From positions 434,001-498,000 of the forward strand of contig NZ_PDCM01000002.1 in NCBI RefSeq assembly GCF_008634025.1: 64,000 nt of DNA. Reading direction: 5' to 3'. Position 1 is the stretch's first letter; every line of letters begins with the position of its first letter. The position numbers were made by a program, and so were the translations under genes. Positions 34,369 through 43,332 of the stretch are shown piece by piece. The DNA comes from Streptomyces albofaciens JCM 4342 (GTDB lineage: Bacteria > Actinomycetota > Actinomycetes > Streptomycetales > Streptomycetaceae). Below the pieces are notes generated by a model. That model saw only the letters and a program-made list of their open reading frames with translations. It ran no database searches and was not told the DNA's origin.

Positions 34369-35295
34369 TCAGTCGTGTGGCACGACGACCACCGGGCACC
34401 TCACGTGATGGATCGCCGCGTGCGCCACCGGACCCAGGTGCGCACCGATCGCGGACCGCCGGTTCCGGCGCCCGATCACCAGCAGTTCCGCGCCCTCGGT
34501 GAGTGCCACCAGGTTCCGGGCGGGCTTACCGGTGCGCAGCAGCTCGGTGATCTCCTGTTCGGGGTACTTCTCCCGCCACAGCCGTAGCGCTCCGGAGACG
34601 GCCCGGCGGGCGCGCGCCTCGGACTCCGCGTAGGCGGTCGGTCCGGGTGCCGCCACCGCCGGGTCGGCGGACGAAGGCGGTGGCTTCCAGGTGTGGACGA
34701 CGCTCAGCGGCGCCCCGCGGCGGGCGGCGGCGTCGAAGGCGAACTCGATCACGGGATCGCATGGACGGCGGGCGTCCAGCCCCAGCGTCACCGCGCGGCA
34801 GGACGTCCGCGACGGGGCCTGTCCGTGCCCGCCGGGTCCCTCCTCGGCCTGCGCGCGGTACCCGGCCCTGACGAGGGCGACCGGCCGGACCGCGTGCGCC
34901 ACGGTGGACATCGCCACCGACCCGACCAGGAAACCGGTCACCCCGCCCAGCCCCCGTGATCCGAGCACCAGCAGTTCCGCCTCCTTCCCCGCCGCGGCCA
35001 GGGCGGCCACCGGCGGTTCGGCCACCAGGTCCGCCACGATCCGCAGGTCCGGATACCGCAGGTTCAGGTCGTTCTCGGCGGACCGCAGGATGCGGCGCGC
35101 CCAGTGCCTGGGTACGGCCAGCTCCGGCAGTACCGGCTCTTTGAGACCCGCGTCCCGGTCCGGGCAGGTCAGCCCTTCCCAGGCGTGCACGAGTCGCAGC
35201 GACAGCCCGCGAAACCGTGCCTCTCGGGCCGCCCAGCCGGCGGCGGCCAGGCTCTCGCGTGAACCGTCCAGTCCGACGGCTATGTGACCGGTCAC
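34369..35295 (-). CDS. Tandem universal stress protein
   Basis: The 308-residue protein has two UspA domains. Domain one has MTGHIAVGLDGSRESLAAAGWAAREARFRGLSLRLVHAWEG and the ATP loop LGSRGLGGVTGFLVGSVAMSTVAHAVRPVALV. Domain two has CRAVTLGLDARRPCDPVIEFAFDAAARRGAPLSVVHTW and ends VIGRRNRRSAIGAHLGPVAHAAIHHVRCPVVVVP. It closely resembles the USP at 4919, including the RR-rich second loop. The start at 35295 has GGGGGTGGGTTTCC upstream. Two candidate boxes lie 72-106 bp upstream, in the gap after the ppdK gene, so it has its own promoter. Confidence 0.92.
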   Translation of the reverse strand: MTGHIAVGLDGSRESLAAAGWAAREARFRGLSLRLVHAWEGLTCPDRDAGLKEPVLPELAVPRHWARRILRSAENDLNLRYPDLRIVADLVAEPPVAALAAAGKEAELLVLGSRGLGGVTGFLVGSVAMSTVAHAVRPVALVRAGYRAQAEEGPGGHGQAPSRTSCRAVTLGLDARRPCDPVIEFAFDAAARRGAPLSVVHTWKPPPSSADPAVAAPGPTAYAESEARARRAVSGALRLWREKYPEQEITELLRTGKPARNLVALTEGAELLVIGRRNRRSAIGAHLGPVAHAAIHHVRCPVVVVPHD

Positions 35296-35366
35296 GGAAA
35301 CCCACCCCCAAGACGGATGCGCTCAAGTCGGTCTCAGCGTGCCGCCAGGACGCGGTGCCCCGCCTG

Positions 35367-35401
35367 GGGCCGTCCGGGGCGGTACAAGGCCCGTACGGTC
35401 C
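35367..35401. promoter_or_regulatory. Paired candidate OsdR/DevR-type boxes before USP gene
   Basis: GGGCCGTCCGGGGC (35367-35380, 12 of 14) and GGCCCGTACGGTCC (35388-35401, 11 of 14) start 21 bp apart, between the ppdK stop and the USP start. Confidence 0.55.
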
Positions 35402-35463
35402 CTGGCGCACGCCGCCGACGCTCAGAGCCCGGCGGCACGCGCACCAGGACGATCAGCTCACGC

Positions 35464-38157
35464 CTACGCCCCGCGGTCCTCGTCCCGGTCCGCTGACGGC
35501 AGTGCTGCCCGTGCCGCTTCCAGACGTGCGCCGGGAACACGGAACGGGGAGCAGGAGACGTAGTCGAGTCCCGCGGCGTGGAAGAAGCGGATGGAGTCCG
35601 GTTCTCCGCCGTGCTCGCCGCACACACCGATCTTGATGTCGGGGCGGGCGCCCCGCCCCTCGTCCACGGCCGTGCGGATCAGGCGGCCGACACCGTCCTC
35701 GTCCAGTTTCTCGAACGGTGAGGCCGGCAGGATGCCCTGGTCGAGGTAGGGGGCGAAGAAGGACGCTTCCGCGTCGTCCCGGGAGAAGCCCCAGGTCGTC
35801 TGGGTCAGGTCGTTGGTGCCGAAGGAGAAGAAGTCGGCGTACCGGGCGATCCCCGCCGCGGTCAGCGCCGCCCTCGGCAGTTCGATCATGGTGCCGACCG
35901 GGCAGTTCACCGCGCATCCCGCGGCCGTGAAGACATCGGACAGCGCCGTCTCGATCTGCCCGCGCATCACGCGCAGCTCTTCGTGGGTACCCACCAGCGG
36001 CACCATGATCTCCGCACGCGGGTCACCGCCGGCCCGTACCCGGGCGACCACGGCCTCACCGACAGCCCGCACCTGCATGGCCGTGAGCCCGGGGACCACC
36101 AGCGCCAGACGTACTCCCCTCAGGCCCAGCATGGGATTCTGCTCGCGCATCCGCTCGACGGCCTCCAGCAGCCGCACCTCGCGGGCGTCCGGAACGCGTC
36201 CGGCCGCCTTCGCCGAGGCGATGTCCACCGCCAGTTCCGTACGGTCGGGCAGGAACTCGTGCAGGGGCGGGTCCAGCAGCCGGATGGTGACCGGCAGACC
36301 GTCCATCGCCGCGAGGATCTCGGTGAAGTCCGCCCGCTGGAGCGGAAGCAGCGCATCGAGCGCGCTCTGCCGTTCACCGCCGGTCCGGGCGAGGATCATG
36401 TCCTCGACGAGGTGCCGCCGCTCCCCCAGGAACATGTGCTCGGTGCGGCACAGCCCGATGCCCCGCGCTCCGAACCTCCGGGCCCGTGCGGCGTCCTCGG
36501 GAGTGTCGGCATTGGCGCGCACTTCCAGCCGGGCCACGGCGTCCGCCTGTCGCAGCATCCGGTCCACCGCCTCGGCCGGGCCCGCGGTCCGTTCGCCGGT
36601 CTCCAGATACCGCATCACGGGTGAGTCGACCAGGGGCAGCGCACCGAGGTGCACCGTGCCGGCGGCTCCGTCGACGGAGACGACCGTGCCCTCCGTCACT
36701 TCCTGCCCGTCGCCGGTGGTGAACCGGCGCCGAACGAGGTCGACCCGGATGTGCTCGGCGCCGCACACGCAGACCTTTCCCATGCCGCGGGCGACGACCG
36801 CGGCATGGCTGGTCTTGCCGCCCCTGCTGGTGAGCACGGCCTGCGCCGCGATCATTCCGGGCAGGTCGTCCGGGGTCGTCTCCTCCCGTACCAGGACGAC
36901 CTGCTCACCCGCCGCGGCCCGGCGGACCGCCTCCGCGCTGTCGAACACCACCTGGCCGACCGCGGCGCCGGGCGAGGCCGGGATGCCGCGCGTGAGCGGC
37001 CGCGACGCGGCCCGTTCGTCGAAGCGGGGGAACATCAACTGGGTCAGCTGTCCGCCGCCGACCCTGCGCAGGGCATCGGCCCAGGTGATCCGTCCTTCGT
37101 CGACGAGTTCCGCGGCGATGCGGAACGCCGCTTGCGCGGTGCGTTTGCCGATACGGGTCTGGAGCATCCACAGGCGCCCGCGCTCGATGGTGAACTCCAC
37201 GTCACACAGATCGCGGTACTGCTCTTCCAGAAGTGCCATGTGTGCCAGCAGTCGCTCGTAGGAGAGCGAGTCGATGTTCCGCAGTTCCTGGAGCGGCACG
37301 GCGTTGCGGATGCCCGCGACGACGTCCTCGCCCTGGGCGTCGGGCAGGTATTCGCCGTAGACACCGGCGCGGCCGGTGGCCGGGTCCCGGGTGAAGGCCA
37401 CTCCGGTACCGGAGTCGGGGCCCAGATTTCCGTAGACCATGGTCTGGATGTTCACGGCGGTGCCCAGGTCGTCGGGGATGTGCTCACGCCGACGGTAGAC
37501 ACGGGCGCGTTCACCGTTCCAGGAGCGGAAGACGGCGAGCACGGACTGCTCCAGCTGCTCGTCGGGGTCCTGCGGGAAGTCGGCGCCGGTCGCCCTTCGC
37601 ACGATGGCCTTGAACTCCCTGACCAGTCCCACCAGTTCACGAGTTCCGAGGCCGAGGTCGTCCGTCGTGTCACGCTCCCGCTTGGCGCGGGTCAGAGCCT
37701 CTTCGAAAAGCGCCCCGTCGACGCCCATGACCGTGCTGCCGTACATCTGGATCAGCCGCCGGTAGGAGTCCCAGGCGAAGCGCTCCCGGCCGGAACGCTT
37801 GGCCAGACCGTGCACCGTCGTGTCGTTCAGCCCCACATCGAGGATCGTGTCCATCATCCCCGGCATGGAGAAGCGGGCTCCCGAGCGTACGGACAGCAGC
37901 AGCGGATCGTCCGCCTGGCCCAGACGGCGTCCGGCCCGCTCCTCCAGCCTCCGGAGGTGAGCGACGACCTGCCGGGTCAGTTCCTGCGGCAGCTCACCCG
38001 TGGCCAGGAACGCCCGGCACGCCTCCGTGGTGATGGTGAACCCCGGCGGCACGGGCAGCCCCAGGCGTGTCATCTCGGCCAGGTTGGCACCCTTGCCGCC
38101 GAGCAGGCCGGCCTCGTCACGGGAGCCTTCGGTGAAGTCGTACACATACGCGACCAT
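35464..38157 (-). CDS. ppdK: Pyruvate, phosphate dikinase
   Basis: The 897-residue PPDK interconverts PEP, AMP and PPi with pyruvate, ATP and phosphate in the cytoplasm. The N-terminal ATP-grasp part begins VYDFTEGSRDEAGLLGGKGANLAEMTRLGLPVPPGFTITTEAC and includes SVRSGARFSMPGMMDTILDVGLND. The phosphohistidine domain has the catalytic His (His451) in LTSRGGKTSHAAVVARGMGK. The C-terminal TIM barrel has GLCRTEHMF, NPMLGLRGVRL and GVCGEHGGEP. All hallmark residues are present. In glycolytic direction it gains extra ATP from PPi, which suits low-energy states. It follows the GH65 gene by 48 bp on the same strand, and GAPDH lies upstream, so a GAPDH-GH65-PPDK operon is likely. Confidence 0.96.
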   Translation of the reverse strand: MVAYVYDFTEGSRDEAGLLGGKGANLAEMTRLGLPVPPGFTITTEACRAFLATGELPQELTRQVVAHLRRLEERAGRRLGQADDPLLLSVRSGARFSMPGMMDTILDVGLNDTTVHGLAKRSGRERFAWDSYRRLIQMYGSTVMGVDGALFEEALTRAKRERDTTDDLGLGTRELVGLVREFKAIVRRATGADFPQDPDEQLEQSVLAVFRSWNGERARVYRRREHIPDDLGTAVNIQTMVYGNLGPDSGTGVAFTRDPATGRAGVYGEYLPDAQGEDVVAGIRNAVPLQELRNIDSLSYERLLAHMALLEEQYRDLCDVEFTIERGRLWMLQTRIGKRTAQAAFRIAAELVDEGRITWADALRRVGGGQLTQLMFPRFDERAASRPLTRGIPASPGAAVGQVVFDSAEAVRRAAAGEQVVLVREETTPDDLPGMIAAQAVLTSRGGKTSHAAVVARGMGKVCVCGAEHIRVDLVRRRFTTGDGQEVTEGTVVSVDGAAGTVHLGALPLVDSPVMRYLETGERTAGPAEAVDRMLRQADAVARLEVRANADTPEDAARARRFGARGIGLCRTEHMFLGERRHLVEDMILARTGGERQSALDALLPLQRADFTEILAAMDGLPVTIRLLDPPLHEFLPDRTELAVDIASAKAAGRVPDAREVRLLEAVERMREQNPMLGLRGVRLALVVPGLTAMQVRAVGEAVVARVRAGGDPRAEIMVPLVGTHEELRVMRGQIETALSDVFTAAGCAVNCPVGTMIELPRAALTAAGIARYADFFSFGTNDLTQTTWGFSRDDAEASFFAPYLDQGILPASPFEKLDEDGVGRLIRTAVDEGRGARPDIKIGVCGEHGGEPDSIRFFHAAGLDYVSCSPFRVPGARLEAARAALPSADRDEDRGA

Positions 38158-38205
38158 GGTGAAGCACTTCCTTCCGAAAGGCTGGCGACGATGTGCCGGG
38201 GTGCG

Positions 38206-40686
38206 TCAACGGGAGGGGGTGAGCAGGCGGAATTCGTGTGTGCCACCGGGCGGGACCGTGACGGCGCGATCGTCGAAGACCACCTTGACGGGGCTTTCGG
38301 CGGAGTCCGGTACGGAGACCCGCAGACGGTCGGCCGTGATGCGTACGCCAAGGTCCCAGTGGCCCCGGTAGCGCAGCCGGTAGCCGAAGCTGGAGAGTTC
38401 CGGGAGGGGCGCGGGGTCGAACCTCAGCGCCTCGTCACGGGTCTCCAGGCCGGCCAGGCCGCGCTGGACGAGGTCGAGGGTGCCCGCCATGGCGCCGAGG
38501 TGGATGCCCTCGGCGGTGGTGCCGCCCTGGATGTCGGCCACGTCACCGCGCAGTGCCTCCAGGCAGTGCTGCCAGGCGTCGCCGCGCCGGGCGCGGGCCA
38601 GCACCCAGCCGTGCACCAGCCCGCTGAGGGTCGATCCGTGGCTGGTACGCCGCAGGTAGTAGTCGACCGTCGTCCGCCACGTCTCGTCGTCCATCGAGCA
38701 GCCGAGCAGCCGGAACAGCTCCGCCAGTTCGACGGGCGAGAAGAGATAGCCGAGCATCAGCACATCAGCTTGTTTGGACGCCTGGTAGCGGTTGGGGCTG
38801 TCGCCCTCGCTCTCCAGGATGCGATCCAGCCGCCGGATGTCGCCGTAGCGCTTGCGGTAGTCGTCCCAGTCCAGCTCCGCGAGGTTGCCGTAGCCCTCGA
38901 ACTGGCTGACGACACCCGCGTGGAAGGGGACGCGGAGCCCCCGGGAAACCTCCTCCCAGCGGTCGAGTTCCGCGGCGTCCAGGCCGAGTTGGCCGAAGAG
39001 GTCGGCGCGCCGGGGAACGGGCAGCGTGCGGGCCAGCTCCAGGGCGCGGCGCAGCACCCAGGCCGCGGTCACGTTGGTGTACGTGTTGTCGTCCAGGCCG
39101 GGGGTGTCGGCGTCCGGGTACGCGTCGTGGTACTCGTCCGGGCCGACGACCCCCTTGATCCGGTACCGGCCCATACCCGGATCGTGAACAGCGGTGTCCG
39201 CCCAGAAGCGGGCGATCTGCATCACCATCTCCGCGCCCTTGGTGTGCAGGTACTCGGTGTCACCGCTGGCCTCGCAGTAGCGCCACACGTTGTAGGCCAC
39301 GGCCGAACCGACGTGGTGCTGGAGGCGGGTGTGGTCGGGCAGCCAGCGCCCGGAGCGCGGGTTGAGGTGCAGGGTCTGGGTCTCCTCCCGCCCGTCGCTG
39401 CCGCTCTGCCACGGGTACATGGCCCCGCTGCGGCCCGCGTCCTCGGCGGCCCGGCAGGCCCGCTTGAGCCGCCGGTGGCGGTAGTTCAGCAGACCGCGGG
39501 ATACCTCCGGGAAGTGCAGGTTCAGGTACGGCAGGACGAACAGCTCGTCCCAGAAGACGTGCCCGCGGTACGCCTCGCCGTGCAGCCCCCGGGCGGGTAC
39601 GCCCACGTCCAGCTCGGCCGTGTGCGGGGAGAGGGTCTGCAGCAGGTGGAACAGGTGCAGCCGCAGGACGCGGCCGGCCTCGCCGGGCACGTTCAGATCG
39701 GCCCGCCGCCACAGCCGGTTCCAGGCCGCGGTGTGCGAGGCGAGGAGTCCGGCGTAATCGGGAGCCCGGGCCACATCGTCGATGGCGGCCAGCGAAGGGT
39801 CGCTGATCGCCAGGTCGCGCGAGGTGTGCAGGGCCACGACCTTCTCGACCACGCTCGCCTCCCCGTCCGTGAGGGGAATCCGCAGCCGGTGGGCGGCGCC
39901 GCAGGAGCCCAGGACGGTCCGCATCCCGTCGGCCCGGCCCGCCGTGACGCGGGTCCGTGCCGCGCACGCGATGCGGATGTCGGAGGTGGAGGTGCGGCAG
40001 CGCAGCCACAGGGTCGCCGGGTCCACGGCTCCGGTGTGCATCCGGGTCAGATGCTGTCCGGCGAGCGCACGGTAGCGTTCGACGCCCGCGTTGCGGACGT
40101 CACCGTCGAGCGCCGACTCCACCTCCAGCTCCCCCGACCAGCCGTCAGGCGTGAACTCCGTGCGCAGGACCGCCAGATGCGGGTCGGCCATGTGGACCAG
40201 CCGGTGCTGGACGACCACCAGACTCCGTTGGCCGGACGTATGGACGCGCATGCGCCGGGTGAGTGTCCCGGCCCGCATGTCGAGTATCTGCCGGTACTCC
40301 AGCGGATACCCCTCGTCGGGGGTGAACCACCGTGCGGCGGAACCGCCTTCTCCGGGAAGGCGGAAGCGCAGCGGCAACCAGTTGGGCAGGTTGACCAGGT
40401 CCTCGTTCTCCACCTGCCGCCCGGCCACTTCCGACAGCAGCCGGTTGTAGCAGCCGGCGGCATATGTACCGGGGTAATGGTGCTCTCCGGCCGCTGCCTC
40501 GGGTGCGGCTCCGCGGGCGGCGAAATACCCGTTGCCGAGCGTGCACAGGGATTCCCGCAGACGTTCCTGCGAGGGGTCGTAGCCTTCGTACTGCCAGATC
40601 CACTCACCCGTCGGCTCGGCCGGTCCGGAGGACGTCCCGAAGGACACGGGCGGCGCGGACGGTGTGGCTTGTCGACGTACGGTCAT
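38206..40686 (-). CDS. GH65 family alpha-glucoside phosphorylase (trehalose/kojibiose-type)
   Basis: The 826-residue family 65 protein has an N-terminal beta-sandwich (WIWQYEGYDPSQERLRESLCTLGNGYFAARG) and a catalytic (alpha/alpha)6 barrel. In the barrel, GHVFWDELFVLPYLNLHFPE and IKGVVGPDEYHDAYPD carry the catalytic acid Glu518. The RRTSHGSTLSGLVHGW loop is typical of phosphate-binding phosphorylases, not trehalases, and a C-terminal jelly-roll follows. Phosphorolysis of a disaccharide gives beta-glucose 1-phosphate and saves an ATP. The exact substrate (trehalose, kojibiose, maltose) cannot be decided by eye. HAD/beta-PGM-like proteins elsewhere in the window could process the product. ATG 40686 has GAGAGGAAGCGGG upstream; it begins 35 bp after the GAPDH stop. 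Confidence 0.9.
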   Translation of the reverse strand: MTVRRQATPSAPPVSFGTSSGPAEPTGEWIWQYEGYDPSQERLRESLCTLGNGYFAARGAAPEAAAGEHHYPGTYAAGCYNRLLSEVAGRQVENEDLVNLPNWLPLRFRLPGEGGSAARWFTPDEGYPLEYRQILDMRAGTLTRRMRVHTSGQRSLVVVQHRLVHMADPHLAVLRTEFTPDGWSGELEVESALDGDVRNAGVERYRALAGQHLTRMHTGAVDPATLWLRCRTSTSDIRIACAARTRVTAGRADGMRTVLGSCGAAHRLRIPLTDGEASVVEKVVALHTSRDLAISDPSLAAIDDVARAPDYAGLLASHTAAWNRLWRRADLNVPGEAGRVLRLHLFHLLQTLSPHTAELDVGVPARGLHGEAYRGHVFWDELFVLPYLNLHFPEVSRGLLNYRHRRLKRACRAAEDAGRSGAMYPWQSGSDGREETQTLHLNPRSGRWLPDHTRLQHHVGSAVAYNVWRYCEASGDTEYLHTKGAEMVMQIARFWADTAVHDPGMGRYRIKGVVGPDEYHDAYPDADTPGLDDNTYTNVTAAWVLRRALELARTLPVPRRADLFGQLGLDAAELDRWEEVSRGLRVPFHAGVVSQFEGYGNLAELDWDDYRKRYGDIRRLDRILESEGDSPNRYQASKQADVLMLGYLFSPVELAELFRLLGCSMDDETWRTTVDYYLRRTSHGSTLSGLVHGWVLARARRGDAWQHCLEALRGDVADIQGGTTAEGIHLGAMAGTLDLVQRGLAGLETRDEALRFDPAPLPELSSFGYRLRYRGHWDLGVRITADRLRVSVPDSAESPVKVVFDDRAVTVPPGGTHEFRLLTPSR

Positions 40687-40721
40687 CCCGCTTCCTCTCG
40701 GTCCGGCCGTCCGAGCACGGC

Positions 40722-41738
40722 TCACAGCCGGGCGGCAACGTGCTCGGTCAAGTCCAGGAGCCGGTTCGCGTAGCCCCACTCGTTGTCGTACCAGCCGAAT
40801 GCCTTCACCAGGTCGCCGTGCGCCTGGGTGAGCCCCGCGTCCACGACACAGGAAGCCGGGTCGCCGACGACGTCCCGGGAGACGAACGGCGCGTGGCTCA
40901 CCCGCAGCACCGAGCCGAGCGGCCCGGCGGCGGCCCGCTCGAAAGCCCCGTTGATCTCCTCCGCGGTGGTCTCCTGCCCCAGCAGGACGGTCAGGTCCGT
41001 CAGCGACCCGTCTTCCACCGGCACCCGCACCGCCAGCCCGTCCAGGGCCCCTTCCAGCTCCGGCAGCACGACTCCGACGGAACGCGCGGCACCCGTGGTG
41101 GTGGGGATGATGCTCACGGCAGCCGACCGGGCCCGCCGCAGATCCTTGTGCGGGCCGTCGAGCAGAGCCTGATCGTTGGTGTATCCATGGATCGTGGTCA
41201 TCATCCCCTTGCGAACGCCGAAGGCATCGTGGAGGACCTTGACCATCGGTACGACGCAGTTGGTCGTGCACGACGCGCAGGAGACCACGTGGTGCCGGTC
41301 CGGCTCGTACTCGTCTTCGTTGACGCCCATCACCACAGTCGCGTCCGCGTTCCTGCCCGGGGCCGACAGCAGCACCTTGACCGCGCCGCTCTTCAGATGC
41401 AGCGCGGCGGCGTCCCGGTCGCGGAAACGCCCCGTCGCTTCGATGATGACGTCCGCGCCCGTCTCCCGCCAGTCCAGGCCGGCCGGATCCCGCTGCGAGG
41501 ACACGGCTATCCGCCGCCCGGCGACGAGCAGCGCGCCTTCCTCGGACCCGACCGGCCGACCGAGCCTGCCGTACGTCGAGTCGTACTCCAGCAGATGGGC
41601 CAGGGTCGCCGCCGGCGCGATGTCGTTGACCGCCACCACCTCCACCGGTGTCCCCCTCCCCTCCGCCCGCTCCAGAACGCAACGGAGGTAGTTCCGTCCG
41701 ATCCGCCCGAACCCATTGACCGCTACCCGTACCACCAT
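40722..41738 (-). CDS. gap: Glyceraldehyde-3-phosphate dehydrogenase
   Basis: The 338-residue glycolytic enzyme produces 1,3-bisphosphoglycerate and NADH. The Rossmann motif VAVNGFGRIGRNYLR opens the protein. Catalytic Cys157 lies in SCASCTTNC, and MTTIHGYTNDQ and the C-terminal WYDNEWGYANRLLDL follow the family pattern. The adenine-binding VNDIA after strand beta2 suits NAD preference. It is probably an extra copy for hypoxia and not the housekeeping gene, because it heads the operon with GH65 and PPDK behind a perfect palindromic box 115 bp upstream. Phosphoketolase would feed it with glyceraldehyde 3-phosphate. Confidence 0.95.
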   Translation of the reverse strand: MVVRVAVNGFGRIGRNYLRCVLERAEGRGTPVEVVAVNDIAPAATLAHLLEYDSTYGRLGRPVGSEEGALLVAGRRIAVSSQRDPAGLDWRETGADVIIEATGRFRDRDAAALHLKSGAVKVLLSAPGRNADATVVMGVNEDEYEPDRHHVVSCASCTTNCVVPMVKVLHDAFGVRKGMMTTIHGYTNDQALLDGPHKDLRRARSAAVSIIPTTTGAARSVGVVLPELEGALDGLAVRVPVEDGSLTDLTVLLGQETTAEEINGAFERAAAGPLGSVLRVSHAPFVSRDVVGDPASCVVDAGLTQAHGDLVKAFGWYDNEWGYANRLLDLTEHVAARL

Positions 41739-41852
41739 GCCGTGCCGCCTTCGTCGTGGCTTTTTCACAGACACGTACACGCGCCGCCGGCTCCCGCGGG
41801 GACCGTTCGCGGCACGCGGACCACCTTCCCGGGTGGCGGCCCGTCGGGGAGG

Positions 41853-41866
41853 GGGCCGAACGGCCC
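41853..41866. promoter_or_regulatory. Perfect candidate OsdR/DevR-type box, GAPDH operon / membrane protein divergent promoter
   Basis: GGGCCGAACGGCCC is the exact reverse complement of the consensus. It lies 115 bp before the gap start (minus) and 118 bp before the gene at 41984 (plus). Confidence 0.65.
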
Positions 41867-41983
41867 TCGTGCCGACGGGCCGGGCGAACAGCACGACACC
41901 CGCTGCCCGCGGCCGCCTCGCCCGCTGACAGAACGGCAGCCATTGGGGACCATGAGGACAGTCCGGTACCTCAAGGAGGAACC

Positions 41984-42547
41984 ATGCCGGAAGACGGGGG
42001 AACCCGCAGTGCACCGCTGGCCGTCTCCCTCGCGCTGATCGGCGCGTCAGCGACCGTGATCGCCGCGCTGATCACCACCTGCGGGCATGGCTCCGGCCCC
42101 GGCGACCGCGCGACGTCCGCCCCGGACCCGCCGACGACGGGGGCGTCCTCGTCCGCCCCCGCCCCGGCAGGTTGGCAGAAGACCTTTTCCGGCTCCGTGC
42201 TGATCCCATCGAACAGACGCGGCATCGACATCGATGCCGACACGCCCCGTACCGTGCCGCTCTTCACCCAGGAAGACATCTACGCCGCCGACACGCTCCA
42301 GCCGGACGGCAGCGTGAAATTCTTCGACGGCGCCGGAATAGCCGCCCTGCCGGAAGATGTCCCGCCCGGCCCCGCCACATGCCTGCGACAGCTCGACAGC
42401 GACGGGCGCACACAGGCCTCGGTGCGGCTGAACGGTCGCTTTTGCGCACGCAGCCCGAACGGAGCCGTTCTGGCGGCGACCATCCGCGATGTCTCCCTCG
42501 TCCGAGGCGGGGCCTCGGTCGAAATGACCCTGTGGAGACAACGGTGA
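41984..42547 (+). CDS. Membrane-anchored protein of unknown function
   Basis: The 187-residue protein has an N-terminal hydrophobic segment (APLAVSLALIGASATVIAALITTCG, about 10-34). A Pro/Ser/Ala-rich linker follows (PDPPTTGASSSAPAPAGW), then a 120-residue beta-rich extracellular domain with two cysteines (ATCLRQL, GRFCARS). The cysteine in ALITTC could be a lipoprotein cysteine, but the lipobox is poor. AAGGAGGAACC precedes ATG 41984. I do not recognise the domain. A perfect regulatory box is shared with the divergent GAPDH operon, so hypoxic induction is likely. Confidence 0.75.
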   Translation: MPEDGGTRSAPLAVSLALIGASATVIAALITTCGHGSGPGDRATSAPDPPTTGASSSAPAPAGWQKTFSGSVLIPSNRRGIDIDADTPRTVPLFTQEDIYAADTLQPDGSVKFFDGAGIAALPEDVPPGPATCLRQLDSDGRTQASVRLNGRFCARSPNGAVLAATIRDVSLVRGGASVEMTLWRQR

Positions 42548-42921
42548 CCCGGCCTTCGGCTCGGCGAAGCGGTCACAGCAGCCGGGGCCGACGGCCGGAC
42601 CGTGCGCGTTCCCAGTTCGTCGTTCCCGTGTCCATGGGCCAGGCTTCCAGCCTCCACGGGCATACGGGCCGTCGTCCACAGATCTCTGCACCGGCCCGGC
42701 GCCCGACCGTACGTCACGGCCCCGCACCAGTTCGTCCAGGCCCCGGGCGACGTCATCCCCAGGGGACGCCGTCGCCCCCTCTGAGGACCAGCGTGGCGGC
42801 CGGCATGGTCATCCCCGACGCGGCCGCCCCCACCATCGGCATGTTTCGCTACGGCCCGGTGATGTCGGCCGGCCATGACCGGAGGACCGTCCGCCCGCGT
42901 CACCCGGATGGCTGCCGGTCC
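42548..42921. other. Intergenic, no gene seen
   Basis: This is 374 bp between the membrane-anchored protein gene and the end of the copper-storage gene. Short open stretches in several frames give only low-complexity sequence; a VAAGMVIPDAAAPTIGMF segment near 42790 looks protein-like but is isolated. No box or clear hairpin was found. Confidence 0.4.
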
Positions 42922-43332
42922 TCAGCCGAGGGCGTGGTACAGCGCGTCGCACGCCTGCTCGCAGCGACGGCAGGCTTCGGCGCAGACACGGCAGTGCTCG
43001 TGCACGCCGGCGTGCCGTTCGCACTCGTCGGCGCATGCCCGGCAAGCCGTGGCGCACGCCTTCAGCTGGGCCCGGACCAGGTCGGCGTCACGGCCGGTGT
43101 GGCGGGACAGCACCCGGCCGGTGGCCGTGCAGAGGTCCGCGCAGTCCAGGTCGGTACGGATGCACCGGGCCAGCTCGGCAACCGTGTCCTCGGACAGGCA
43201 GCAGTCCGCGCAGGCCGTACACGCCTGGGCGCAGCTCTGGCACTCCTCGATGCAGCGGACGAGTTTCTCCCGGTCCACGTCACCGAGTTCGCCCGGGAAA
43301 GCCAGCAGCATGTCCTTGGCCACCAAGGTCAT
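42922..43332 (-). CDS. Cysteine-rich four-helix copper-storage-like protein (Csp3/DUF326)
   Basis: The 136-residue cytoplasmic protein has about nineteen cysteines spaced as CxxxC and CxxC along predicted helices: [50 protein letters not shown] and [20 protein letters not shown]. This pattern is that of cytosolic copper-storage proteins, in which thiols line a four-helix bundle and bind many Cu(I) ions. There is no signal peptide, so Csp3-type. The start at 43332 follows AAAGGTGGAAACG. It lies next to the cytochrome oxidase gene, whose product needs copper, which makes a supply or detoxification role reasonable but unproven. Confidence 0.88.
   Translation of the reverse strand: MTLVAKDMLLAFPGELGDVDREKLVRCIEECQSCAQACTACADCCLSEDTVAELARCIRTDLDCADLCTATGRVLSRHTGRDADLVRAQLKACATACRACADECERHAGVHEHCRVCAEACRRCEQACDALYHALG

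Noticed and set aside
36649-40773. Very long plus-strand open frame (1374 codons)
   Set aside because: It is the antisense shadow of ppdK and the GH65 gene; the translation is repetitive Gly/Val/Arg/His sequence without any family, as expected from GC-rich third positions.
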